DNA of 64,000 bases from NCBI GenBank assembly GCA_031382215.1, contig JANMYQ010000264.1:1-64000 (forward strand), written 5' to 3'. The notes beneath the pieces were generated by a model. That model was not told the origin of the DNA, did not search any database, and saw only the letters and a program-made list of their open reading frames with translations. Position 1 is the stretch's first letter. The number at the start of each line of letters is the position of its first letter. Positions 25,324 through 33,587 of this stretch are shown here, one piece after another. The position numbers were made by a program, and so were the translations under genes. This stretch comes from LGRD01 sp031382215 (GTDB lineage Bacteria; Pseudomonadota; Gammaproteobacteria; Burkholderiales; Burkholderiaceae_C).

Positions 25324-25812
25324 TCACGACGTGAGGCCACGCCGCTCGTGCCATTGCGCAAGCGACATGTCGGGGTACGCGTCGAAGTGCGGGTCGCCGG
25401 CCAGGCCTTCCGGCTCGACCCAGGAAGCCTTCGAGCCGAGCATCAGGTGAACATGCGCCGGCGGCCGTGGCAGCGGCGTGTCGATCGCGCTGGCATGCGG
25501 GTGCACCAGCTCGGGCCAGGTCGGGTCCCACAACCACAGCGGGCTGCCGCAGCGGCTGCAGAAATGGCGGTGGCCGGTGCTCTGGCGCTGCTGCTCGCCT
25601 TCGCCGACCATCGCGCGGTAGGTGCGCAACTGGCGCTTGCCCTTCAGCACCTTCAGCGTTGCCGCATCGGCGCCGAGGTTGATGGCGTACCCGCCGGCGC
25701 CCGCCGTCTTGCGGCAGATCGAGCAGTAGCAGCGCATGAACGGGTAGGGCTGCGCCGACTGCACGCTGAACTTCACGCTGCCGCAATGGCATGAACCGTC
25801 GAGATGCATCAT
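25324..25812 (-). CDS. GFA-family zinc protein
   Basis: 162 residues. Cysteine pairs for zinc are CHCG (8-11), CYCSIC (about 28-33) and CSRCG (about 87-91), the pattern of glutathione-dependent formaldehyde-activating-like (GFA) proteins. Many such proteins are not true S-hydroxymethylglutathione synthases and their function is unknown. ATG 25812 is followed immediately by a second ATG; AGGAG lies upstream. It is convergent with the aldo/keto reductase gene (3 bp between stops) and divergent from YceI. Confidence 0.82.
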   Translation of the reverse strand: MMHLDGSCHCGSVKFSVQSAQPYPFMRCYCSICRKTAGAGGYAINLGADAATLKVLKGKRQLRTYRAMVGEGEQQRQSTGHRHFCSRCGSPLWLWDPTWPELVHPHASAIDTPLPRPPAHVHLMLGSKASWVEPEGLAGDPHFDAYPDMSLAQWHERRGLTS

Positions 25813-25924
25813 CGAACTCCTGGGCCGCGCCGGCCCGACCTTCGGGACGGCGATTTTGCGCCGCGCGTGTCGAAACCGCTGTCACCCGTTCGTCGTCAGA
25901 ACAAGTCCACTCGAAGGAAGTCTC

Positions 25925-26500
25925 ATGTCATCTCGCCTGTCCATGCTTGCCGCGGCCCTGTTCGCCGCCTGCGCCGCCACGGCCGCGCCGGTCACCTACA
26001 AGGTCGACCCGGCGCACACCTTCCCCAGCTTCGAAGCCGACCACATGGGCATCTCGGTGTGGCGCGGCAAGCTCAACAAGAGCAGCGGCACCGTCACGCT
26101 GGACAAGGCCACCGGCGCCGGCACGGTGGACATCGTGATGGATCTGGCCAGCATCGACTTCGGCCTGGCCGACCTGAACCGCTGGGCCGCCGGGCCACAC
26201 TTCTTCAACACCCGCAAGCACCCGAAGGCCAGCTACAAGGGCCGCTTCGACGGCGCCTCCGGCGGCCTGCCGGCGCAGGTGCTGGGTGAGCTCACCTTGA
26301 ACAGTGTCACACGGCCAGTGGCGCTCAAGATCCACCTGTTCAAGTGCATCCCGCACCCGCTGTTCAAGCGCGAGCTGTGCGGCGCCGACGCCAGCGCAAC
26401 CTTCAACCGCGACGAGTTCGGCCTCGGCGTCGGCAAGGAGTACGGCTTCAACATGGACGTGAACCTGCGCATCCAGGTCGAGGCGGTCGCGGTGCCTTGA
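25925..26500 (+). CDS. YceI-family periplasmic protein
   Basis: 191 residues with a signal peptide cleaved near TAAPV. The mature chain is the YceI lipocalin-like barrel: YKVDPAHTFPSFEADHMGIS at the start, KASYKGRF and ELTLNSVTRPVALK in the middle. YceI proteins bind isoprenoid quinones or polyisoprenoids in the periplasm. GAAGGA precedes ATG 25925. No operon partner is evident. Confidence 0.9.
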   Translation: MSSRLSMLAAALFAACAATAAPVTYKVDPAHTFPSFEADHMGISVWRGKLNKSSGTVTLDKATGAGTVDIVMDLASIDFGLADLNRWAAGPHFFNTRKHPKASYKGRFDGASGGLPAQVLGELTLNSVTRPVALKIHLFKCIPHPLFKRELCGADASATFNRDEFGLGVGKEYGFNMDVNLRIQVEAVAVP

Positions 26501-26658
26501 ACATTGAGGCATATCCGGCAGTCCACGCGCCGTCGCCGCACACCACGCGGCACGGCGCGGGTGCGTCCTACGCGCGTTCGGGTGATCGGCCGGCAGTGGC
26601 ACGGCGCGGCGTGCACGATGCTCGGGGCTCCAACCTCTTCATTTGCATCGGACACCGC

Positions 26659-26811
26659 ATGAACATCCAACTTGGCCTGACGCCGCTGATTTCGCTGCTG
26701 GCCGGCATCCTGATCCTGGTCATGCCCAGGCTGCTGAACTTCATCGTCGCGATCTACCTGATCGTGATCGGGCTGATCGGCTTGTTCGGTGCCAGCGGGA
26801 TGCGGCTGTAG
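26659..26811 (+). CDS. DUF3096-like small membrane peptide
   Basis: 50 residues. Two closely spaced hydrophobic stretches (about 6-22 and 27-43) separated by a basic proline turn (MPRLLN) match the pattern of the DUF3096 family. It is predicted to be an inner-membrane hairpin of unknown function. The 158 bp upstream, after the YceI stop, shows no other gene. Confidence 0.72.
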   Translation: MNIQLGLTPLISLLAGILILVMPRLLNFIVAIYLIVIGLIGLFGASGMRL

Positions 26812-26821
26812 CCAGGTCGGG

Positions 26822-27877
26822 TCAGGGCCGACCGGGCCGGCTAGAAGCAGCGAGCTGCTTGCGCCGGTACTCGCCCTGGCGCTCGAACATCCAGCCCGGG
26901 TACTCGGCCGGCAGGCGGCTCACTTCATCGAGCTGATGCAGATCATCCGCATTCAACAGCACCTGCGTGGCCGCCAGGTTGTCGGCCAACTGATCGGGCC
27001 GCTTGGCGCCGACAATCACGCTGGTGACCTGCGGCTGGTGCAGCAGCCAGGCCAGCGCGATCTGCGCGACCGACACGCCGCGCGCCTGCGCGATCGGGCG
27101 CATCGTGTCGATGCAGGCATCGGCGCGGTCGCGGTTCACTGGCGGAAAGTCGAACGTGGTGCGGCGGCTGCCTTGTTCGCCAGGTTGGTCGCGCGCGTAC
27201 TTGCCGCTCAGCAAGCCGCCTGCCAACGGGCTCCATACCATCAGACCCACGCCTTCGCTTTTCAGCATCGGCACCAGCTCGCGCTCGAGGTCGCGGCCGG
27301 CCAAGGTGTAGTAGGCCTGCAGCGACTCGAAGCGCGCCAGGTTCAGGCGCTCTGAAACTCCGAGCGCCTTGACGATCTGCCACGCGGCCCAGTTCGACAC
27401 GCCGACGTAACGCACCAAGCCGCGCTGCACCAGGTGGTCGAGCGCACGCACCGTCTCCTCGATCGGCGTGGCCGGATCGAAGCCGTGGATCTGGTACAGG
27501 TCGATGTGCTCCAGCTGCAGCCGCTTCAGGCTCGCGTGCACACCGTCGATGAGGTGGCCGCGCGACGCACCGCGCGCGTTCGGCCCCGGCCCCATCTCGC
27601 TGAACACCTTGGTGGCCACCACCACGCTGTCGCGCGCCACCTTCAGGTTCTTCAGCGCCTGCCCGGTGAGCTGCTCCGAGCGCCCGCCGGCATACATGTC
27701 GGCGGTGTCGATGAAGTTGATGCCGGCGTCCAGCGCCTGGCCGACCAGGCGTTCGGCATCGGCCTGCTGCACCTGGCCGATCTTGTCCCAGATGCCCTCG
27801 CCGCCACCGAAGGTCATCGTGCCCAGGCAGAGTTCCGAGACGAACAGGCCGGTTCGGCCGAGGGGTTTGTGGCGCAT
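26822..27877 (-). CDS. Aldo/keto reductase
   Basis: 351 residues. Family landmarks are GTMTFGG (about 19-25), FIDTADMYAGG with catalytic D and Y, ATKVF (K), QIHGFD (H) and SPLAGGLLSGKY. It belongs to the YajO/Tas-like branch and likely reduces aldehydes with NADPH; the substrate is unknown. ATG 27877 begins the conserved MRHKPLGRTGL; a TTG seven codons upstream lacks ribosome-site support. It is divergent from the Omp85-type gene. Confidence 0.86.
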   Translation of the reverse strand: MRHKPLGRTGLFVSELCLGTMTFGGGEGIWDKIGQVQQADAERLVGQALDAGINFIDTADMYAGGRSEQLTGQALKNLKVARDSVVVATKVFSEMGPGPNARGASRGHLIDGVHASLKRLQLEHIDLYQIHGFDPATPIEETVRALDHLVQRGLVRYVGVSNWAAWQIVKALGVSERLNLARFESLQAYYTLAGRDLERELVPMLKSEGVGLMVWSPLAGGLLSGKYARDQPGEQGSRRTTFDFPPVNRDRADACIDTMRPIAQARGVSVAQIALAWLLHQPQVTSVIVGAKRPDQLADNLAATQVLLNADDLHQLDEVSRLPAEYPGWMFERQGEYRRKQLAASSRPGRP

Positions 27878-28032
27878 GGTCGCAAGCGGTGGTGGCAAGG
27901 GCCTGCAGCATAGGCGCCTTCGATGATTCTTGCTGCCTGGCCGGGTGGTGCGCGCCGGCGCTCAGGTGGCCTTAAGGAAGCGCGTGCCCACTGTGCACCT
28001 ACGGCGGGTTTCCCGCAGCACTGTGGATCTTC

Positions 28033-29685
28033 ATGTCTTCATTCACCGTGCGCCGATGGGCCGTGGGGGCTCGGGCCGTGTGGCTCGGTCTGGTCGTGCT
28101 GCTGCCGGCACTGTCCAGCGGTGTGGCAGCGCAAGCCCTTCCCACATTTGCAGAACTCGAAGCCGCCGGCGCGATCATCGGCGAGGTCCGCATTCTCAAT
28201 CGAGACATCTTCGACACCGACGACCCAAAGGAAGACTACCGCCTCTTCCGCGCTGTCAACGCGCTGCACATCCAGACCCGCCAGGGCGTGATCGAACGTG
28301 CGCTGCTGTTCAAGCGCGGCGAGCCGCTGGTGGCGCGACGCGTCGAAGAAAGCGAACGCGTGCTGCGCAGCACACGCTACCTGTTCGACGTGAACCTGCG
28401 CGTGGCGGCCTGGCACGACGGCGTGGCCGACATCGACGTGGAGACGCGCGACACCTGGACGCTCGACCCGGGCATCAGTGTCAGCCGTTCGGGCGGCAGC
28501 AACGCGACCGGCATCAACCTGCGCGAGTACAACCTGCTGGGCACCGGCATCGCGGTGAGCCTGGGCCACTCCAGCAACGTCGACCGCTCGGGTAACGAGT
28601 TCCAGGTTTCCAACGACCGCGCCTTCGGCACCTGGACCTCGATGAGCTACAGCCGCGCCAGCAACAGCGACGGCCAGCGCCAGGCGGCGTCGGTCGCGCG
28701 GCCCTTCTACGCGCTCGACACACCGTGGGCGGCGGGCGTGTCGGCGTCGGACGATGACCGCATCGAGTCGATCTACAACGCCGGCAACGTGGTCGGGCAG
28801 TACCGCCACCGGCAGCGTCTCGGCGAGGTCTACGGCGGCCTGTCGCAGGGCCGCGTGGACGGCTGGGTGCAGCGCTGGTCGCTCGGCGTGAGCCAGCAGG
28901 ACGACCGCTACGAACTCGAACCCGGGCGCGTGTCGCCCGTGGCGTTGCCGACGGACGATCTGCTGGTGGCGCCCTTCGTTCGCTACGAGCTGATCGAGGA
29001 CCGCTTCGAGAAACTGCAGAACCGCAACCAGATCGGCCGCTCGGAGTTCTTTGCGCTGGGCCTGAACGCGACCGCGCAACTCGGCCACGCCTTCACCGGC
29101 CTGGGCTCGAGCCGCGACGCGTGGTTGTATTCGGGCACGCTGTCCAAGGGCTTCGAGCCACTCGCCGGTCACACGCTGCTGATGTCGGCCGCACTGTCGG
29201 GCCAGTACAGCGGCGGCGAGCTGCGGCGCCAGCGCCTGGGCGGCCAGGCCCAGTATTACCTGCCGCAGAGCCCGCATTGGCTGTTCTATGCCGCAGCGTC
29301 GGGTGACATGCTGACGAACCCCGACCCGACCGATGCGCTGCTGCTGGGCGGCGACAACGGCCTGCGCGGCTACCCGCTGCGCTACCAGAGCGGCACGCGC
29401 CGCGCGCTGTTCACGCTGGAGGAACGCGCCTACTCCGACCTGTACGTGTGGCGCCTGTTCAAGGTCGGCGGCGCCGCGTTCTTCGACGCTGGCCGCGCCT
29501 GGGGTGGCAACAACATCAACACCGCGCAGCCCGGCTGGCTCGCCAGCGCCGGCGTTGGCCTGCGCATCTTCAGCGTGCGCGCCGCGTTCAGCAACGTGCT
29601 GCACCTGGACCTGGCGTTCCCGCTCGACCCGGACACCAACGTCAAGCGGGTGCAGTTCCTGGTCAAGACGAAGGCGAGTTTCTGA
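28033..29685 (+). CDS. Omp85/BamA-type outer-membrane beta-barrel protein with short POTRA region
   Basis: 550 residues with a signal peptide (hydrophobic 15-33, VAAQA). A POTRA-like part covers about 40-140 (GEVRILNRDIFDTD..., SERVLRSTRYLFDVNLRV). Then come alternating strands of a 16-strand barrel ending in an aromatic residue (KTKASF), as expected for BAM insertion. The loop-6 motif NGLRGYP is at about 440. This is larger than TamA-only barrels and smaller than BamA. The role (secretion, lipid transfer or an orphan surface antigen) is unknown; no TpsA-like passenger is nearby. Confidence 0.8.
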   Translation: MSSFTVRRWAVGARAVWLGLVVLLPALSSGVAAQALPTFAELEAAGAIIGEVRILNRDIFDTDDPKEDYRLFRAVNALHIQTRQGVIERALLFKRGEPLVARRVEESERVLRSTRYLFDVNLRVAAWHDGVADIDVETRDTWTLDPGISVSRSGGSNATGINLREYNLLGTGIAVSLGHSSNVDRSGNEFQVSNDRAFGTWTSMSYSRASNSDGQRQAASVARPFYALDTPWAAGVSASDDDRIESIYNAGNVVGQYRHRQRLGEVYGGLSQGRVDGWVQRWSLGVSQQDDRYELEPGRVSPVALPTDDLLVAPFVRYELIEDRFEKLQNRNQIGRSEFFALGLNATAQLGHAFTGLGSSRDAWLYSGTLSKGFEPLAGHTLLMSAALSGQYSGGELRRQRLGGQAQYYLPQSPHWLFYAAASGDMLTNPDPTDALLLGGDNGLRGYPLRYQSGTRRALFTLEERAYSDLYVWRLFKVGGAAFFDAGRAWGGNNINTAQPGWLASAGVGLRIFSVRAAFSNVLHLDLAFPLDPDTNVKRVQFLVKTKASF

Positions 29686-29707
29686 GCGCGCCTTCGCTTT
29701 GCCGAGT

Positions 29708-31144
29708 TCAGCCCGCCAGCGTGTACGCCGTCTTCACCGTCGTGAAGAACTCGCGCGCATAACTGCCCTGCTCGCGCGGCCCGTAGCTGCTGCCCTTGCG
29801 ACCGCCGAAGGGCACGTGGTAGTCCACGCCCGCCGTCGGCAGGTTCACTATCACCATGCCGACCTGCGCGTGCTGCTTGTAGTGCGTGGCGTATTTCAGC
29901 GACGTGGTGCAGATGCCGCCCGACAGGCCGAACTCGGTGTCGTTCGCGAGTGCCAGCGCCTCGTCGTAGTTCTTCACGCGGATCACGCTGGCGACCGGGC
30001 CGAACACTTCTTCGCGGTTGATCGTCATCGAGGCCGTGGTCTCGGTGATCAGCGACGGCAGCTGGTAGAAGCCTTTCGTCTCGCGCTCCACCAGCTCACC
30101 GCCCCACACGCGCCCGCCTTCTTTCGCCGCAAGCTCGACATACTTCACGTTGCCTGCGAGCTGGCTCGCGTCCACCACCGGGCCGATGTCGGTGCCGGCC
30201 TTCAGCGCATGGTCGATCTTCAGGCTCTGCAGCTTGGCGCGCACCGCGTCGACGAACTTGTCGTGGATGCCTTCGGTCACGATCAGCCGGCTCGACGCGG
30301 TGCAGCGCTGGCCGGTCGAAAAGTACGAACCCTGCACCGCCACGTTCACCGCCACCGCCAGGTCGGCATCGTCGAGCACGATCAGCGGGTTCTTGCCGCC
30401 CATCTCGGCCTGCACCTTGGCGCCGCGGGCCGCGCAGGCGCTGATGATGCGCCGGCCGGTCGCCACCGAGCCGGTGAAGGTGATGGCCGTCACGTCGGGC
30501 GAATTGACCAGCGCGTTACCGACCTTCGAGCCCGGCCCCATCACCAGGTTGAACACGCCCTTCGGGAGCGCGGTGCGGCTGATGATCTCGGCAATCGCCC
30601 ACGAACTCGCGGGCACCAACTCGGCCGGCTTGAACACCACGCAGTTGCCATAGGCCAGCGCCGGCGCGATCTTCCAGGCCGGAATCGCGATCGGAAAGTT
30701 CCACGGCGCGATCATGCCGATCACACCCAGCGCCTGGCGGAAGACCTCGACGCCCACGCCGGGCCGCACCGACGGCACCACCTCGCCACCCAGGCGCAGC
30801 ACCTCGCCGGCAAAGAACTTGAAGATGTAGCCGGCGCGCCCCGCTTCGCCGATGCCCTCGGCCAGCGTCTTGCCTTCTTCGCGCGACAGCAAACGGCCGA
30901 GTTCGTCCTTGCGCGCAAGGATCTCGTTGCCGATTGCGTCGAGGATGTCGTGGCGTTGCTGAATACCGCCCATGCTCCAGCCCGGGAACGCAGCTTTCGC
31001 GGCGGCCACGGCAGTGAGCGTCTGCGCTTCGTCGGCCTGAGCGTACAGGCCGATCACATCGCTCGTGTCGGACGGGTTGACGTTGGGGATGGCGCTGACG
31101 CCAGCGACCCATTCGCCGTTGATGTAGTTCTTGAAGTTGTCCAT
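29708..31144 (-). CDS. Aldehyde dehydrogenase, probable 2-oxoglutarate-semialdehyde dehydrogenase
   Basis: 478 residues. Catalytic residues are N149 (PWNFP), E247 (EMGGKNP) and C281 (GQRCTASSR). Downstream of a sugar-acid dehydratase gene (8 bp away) and gudD, it fits the last step of oxidative glucarate catabolism: 2,5-dioxopentanoate to 2-oxoglutarate. ATG 31144 begins the conserved NYINGEW. All three genes read leftward and probably form one operon. Succinate-semialdehyde or a related aldehyde is a possible alternative substrate. Confidence 0.85.
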   Translation of the reverse strand: MDNFKNYINGEWVAGVSAIPNVNPSDTSDVIGLYAQADEAQTLTAVAAAKAAFPGWSMGGIQQRHDILDAIGNEILARKDELGRLLSREEGKTLAEGIGEAGRAGYIFKFFAGEVLRLGGEVVPSVRPGVGVEVFRQALGVIGMIAPWNFPIAIPAWKIAPALAYGNCVVFKPAELVPASSWAIAEIISRTALPKGVFNLVMGPGSKVGNALVNSPDVTAITFTGSVATGRRIISACAARGAKVQAEMGGKNPLIVLDDADLAVAVNVAVQGSYFSTGQRCTASSRLIVTEGIHDKFVDAVRAKLQSLKIDHALKAGTDIGPVVDASQLAGNVKYVELAAKEGGRVWGGELVERETKGFYQLPSLITETTASMTINREEVFGPVASVIRVKNYDEALALANDTEFGLSGGICTTSLKYATHYKQHAQVGMVIVNLPTAGVDYHVPFGGRKGSSYGPREQGSYAREFFTTVKTAYTLAG

Positions 31145-31152
31145 GGTGTTTT

Positions 31153-32094
31153 TCACTTTCCCCAGCGCAGCACCACCGGGTCGAGCCGGCGGGCGGTTTC
31201 GAGCAGGCCCGAGCGCACCGCAGGGTGCATCGCCGGGAACGGGTGGCGCGGCGCTTCGCAAGTGATCACGCCGCCCTCTTTCATCAGCGCTTTGGCGGCC
31301 AGCAAACCGCCCTGGCGATTTTCGTAATTGATCAGCGGCAGCCAGCGCTGGTACTCCGCAATCGCCTCGTCACGCCGGCCCGCCATGTACGGGTCGAGGA
31401 TCTTGCGGATGCCGTCGGGGTAACCGCCGCCGGTCATCGCGCCGGTCGCGCCGGCCTCCAGGTCGGGAATCAAGGTGATCGCTTCTTCACCGTCCCACGG
31501 CCCTTCGATCGCATCGCCGCCCAGGCGGATCAACTCGCGCAGCTTCGATGCCGCGCCCGGCGTCTCGATCTTGAAGTACGACAGTTGTTCGATTTCCTTG
31601 GCCATGCGCGCCAGGAACGCGGCCGAGAGCTGCACGCCGCTGATCGGCGCGTCTTGCACCATGATCGGGATAGCCAGCGCTGACGACAGCGCAGCGAAGA
31701 ACTCGTAGTTCTTGTCTTCGGTCACGCGCAAGGTGGCGCCGTGGTAGGGCGGCATCACCATCACCATCGCCGCGCCCATGTCTTGCGCGCGCCGGCTGCG
31801 CTGCGCGCACACGCGGGTGCTGAAGTGCGTGGTCGTCACGATCACCGGCACGCGGCCGGCCACGTGTTCGATGATGGTCTTCGCGAGCAGCTCACGTTCG
31901 TCGTCCGACAGCACGAACTGCTCGGAGAAGTTGGCCAGGATGCAGATGCCGTTGGAGCCGGCGTCAATCATGAAGTCGATGCAGCGCTTCTGGCTCGGCA
32001 GGTCGAGCTCGCCGGTGTCGGTGAAGGTCGTGGGTGCCACGGGGAACACGCCGCGGTAGCGGGCGGTCTTGGCAGGGGTGATTGGGCTGGTCAT
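31153..32094 (-). CDS. DapA-family 2-keto-3-deoxy sugar-acid dehydratase
   Basis: 313 residues of the class I aldolase-like TIM barrel. Schiff-base K175 is in YFKIETPG. The PYYN tyrosine motif of DapA is altered (MPPYHG) and the YNVP tyrosine is replaced by Gln in MVQDAP, a pattern I associate with L-2-keto-3-deoxyarabonate dehydratases rather than DapA. Both that enzyme and 5-keto-4-deoxyglucarate dehydratase produce 2,5-dioxopentanoate, the substrate of the adjacent dehydrogenase. With gudD upstream, either activity is possible. ATG 32094 is the only start before the conserved core. Confidence 0.8.
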   Translation of the reverse strand: MTSPITPAKTARYRGVFPVAPTTFTDTGELDLPSQKRCIDFMIDAGSNGICILANFSEQFVLSDDERELLAKTIIEHVAGRVPVIVTTTHFSTRVCAQRSRRAQDMGAAMVMVMPPYHGATLRVTEDKNYEFFAALSSALAIPIMVQDAPISGVQLSAAFLARMAKEIEQLSYFKIETPGAASKLRELIRLGGDAIEGPWDGEEAITLIPDLEAGATGAMTGGGYPDGIRKILDPYMAGRRDEAIAEYQRWLPLINYENRQGGLLAAKALMKEGGVITCEAPRHPFPAMHPAVRSGLLETARRLDPVVLRWGK

Positions 32095-32186
32095 GGTGGC
32101 TCGCTCGGAACGTTGGGAACGGAACAGGAGGGCAGGCCGGCATTGTGCGGCGTGTGATCGGGCCGCGCGAGTCGCGTTTGCGCTCG

Positions 32187-33524
32187 CTATCGGTCTAGTG
32201 CCGGCCGCTTCGGGTCGAACTTCCAACCGGGAATCAGGTACTGCATCGCCACCGCGTCGTCGCGTGAACCCAGGCCGTGCTGCAGGTAGAGCTGGTGCGC
32301 TTTCTCGACCTCGACCATGTCGAGCTCCACACCCAGCCCCGGCGCCTTGGGCACCTGCACATGGCCGCCGACGATCTGCAGCGGGTTCTTCGTCAGGCGC
32401 TGGCCGTCTTGCCAGATCCAGTGCGTGTCGATCGCGGTCACCTTGCCCGGCGCGGCGGCGCCCACGTGCGTGAACATCGCCAGCGACACATCGAAATGGT
32501 TGTTCGAGTGCGAGCCCCAGGTCAGGCCCCAGTCGCGGCAGGTCTGCGCCACGCGCACCGAACCGGCCATGGTCCAGAAGTGCGGGTCGGCGAGCGGGAT
32601 GTCGACCGACTGCAGCGCCAGCGCATGGCTCAACTGGCGCCAGTCGGTGGCGATCATGTTGGTGGCGGTCGGCAGGCCGGTGGCACGGCGGAATTCGGCC
32701 ATCACCTCGCGTCCCGAGAAGCCGTCTTCGGCACCGCACGGGTCTTCGGCATAAGCGACGACACCGCGCATGTCGCGCATCAGCGAAATTGCGTCCTTCA
32801 GCAGCCAGCCGCCGTTCGGGTCGAGCGTCACACGCGCTTGCGGGAAACGCTCGTGCAGCGCCACGATCGCCTGGATCTCTTCACCCGCGCGCAATGCGCC
32901 GCCCTTGAGCTTGAAGTCGTTGAAGCCGTAGCGCTCGTAGGCGGCTTCGGCCAGCCGCACCACGGCCTCGGGCGTCATGGCCTTTTCGTGGCGCAGGCGC
33001 GACCAGGCATCGGGCGCGCCGGGTTCGCTCGCATAAGGCAGGTCGGTCTTCGCCTTGTCGCCGACGAAAAACAGGTAACCCAGCATCTCCACCGAGTCGC
33101 GCTGCTGCCCGTCGCCCAGCAGCGCCGCCACCGGCACCACCAGGTGCTGGCCCAGCAGGTCGAGCAGGGCCGATTCGATGGCAGTGACGGCATGGATGGT
33201 GGTGCGCAGGTCGAAGGTCTGCAGCCCGCGGCCACCGCTGTCGCGGTCGGCAAACTGCTTCTGCACCTGCTGGAGCAGGCGCTGCTGCGAGCCCAGCGGC
33301 TGGCCGACGATCAGCGGGCGCGCATCTTCCAGGGTCTGGCGGATCTTTTCGCCGCCGGGCACCTCGCCCACGCCGGTGCGGCCGGCGCTATCGGTCAGCA
33401 GCAGCAGGTTGCGCGTGAAGAACGGGCCGTGCGCGCCGCTCAGGTTCAGCAGCATGCTGTCGCGGCCGGCGACGGGGATCACGCGCAGGGCCGTGATGCG
33501 CGGAGTCGAAGAGTCGTGGGGCAT
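32187..33524 (-). CDS. gudD: Glucarate dehydratase
   Basis: 445 residues, matching the enolase-superfamily glucarate dehydratase length. Landmarks: GVGEVPGGEKIRQTLEDA near 52, FKLKGGALR containing the KxK-type base, DPNGGW and AEDPCG metal ligands, and SHSNNHFDVSLAM with the catalytic His. It removes water from D-glucarate to give 5-keto-4-deoxyglucarate. It heads the leftward gudD, dehydratase, dehydrogenase set and is divergent from the radical SAM gene. ATG 33524 is used. Confidence 0.93.
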   Translation of the reverse strand: MPHDSSTPRITALRVIPVAGRDSMLLNLSGAHGPFFTRNLLLLTDSAGRTGVGEVPGGEKIRQTLEDARPLIVGQPLGSQQRLLQQVQKQFADRDSGGRGLQTFDLRTTIHAVTAIESALLDLLGQHLVVPVAALLGDGQQRDSVEMLGYLFFVGDKAKTDLPYASEPGAPDAWSRLRHEKAMTPEAVVRLAEAAYERYGFNDFKLKGGALRAGEEIQAIVALHERFPQARVTLDPNGGWLLKDAISLMRDMRGVVAYAEDPCGAEDGFSGREVMAEFRRATGLPTATNMIATDWRQLSHALALQSVDIPLADPHFWTMAGSVRVAQTCRDWGLTWGSHSNNHFDVSLAMFTHVGAAAPGKVTAIDTHWIWQDGQRLTKNPLQIVGGHVQVPKAPGLGVELDMVEVEKAHQLYLQHGLGSRDDAVAMQYLIPGWKFDPKRPALDR

Positions 33525-33587
33525 GGGGCGGGGCTTTCGTTGGATCGGTGCGAAGCGCACACAATCGTAACCCTGCCACCCGCCGCC

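Noticed and set aside
32277..33587. Long open frame on + opposite gudD, fused to the radical SAM gene
   Set aside because: It is antisense to a clear glucarate dehydratase and its translation is His/Arg/Gln-rich without domains, an effect of high GC at third positions. The radical SAM start at 33588 is better supported.
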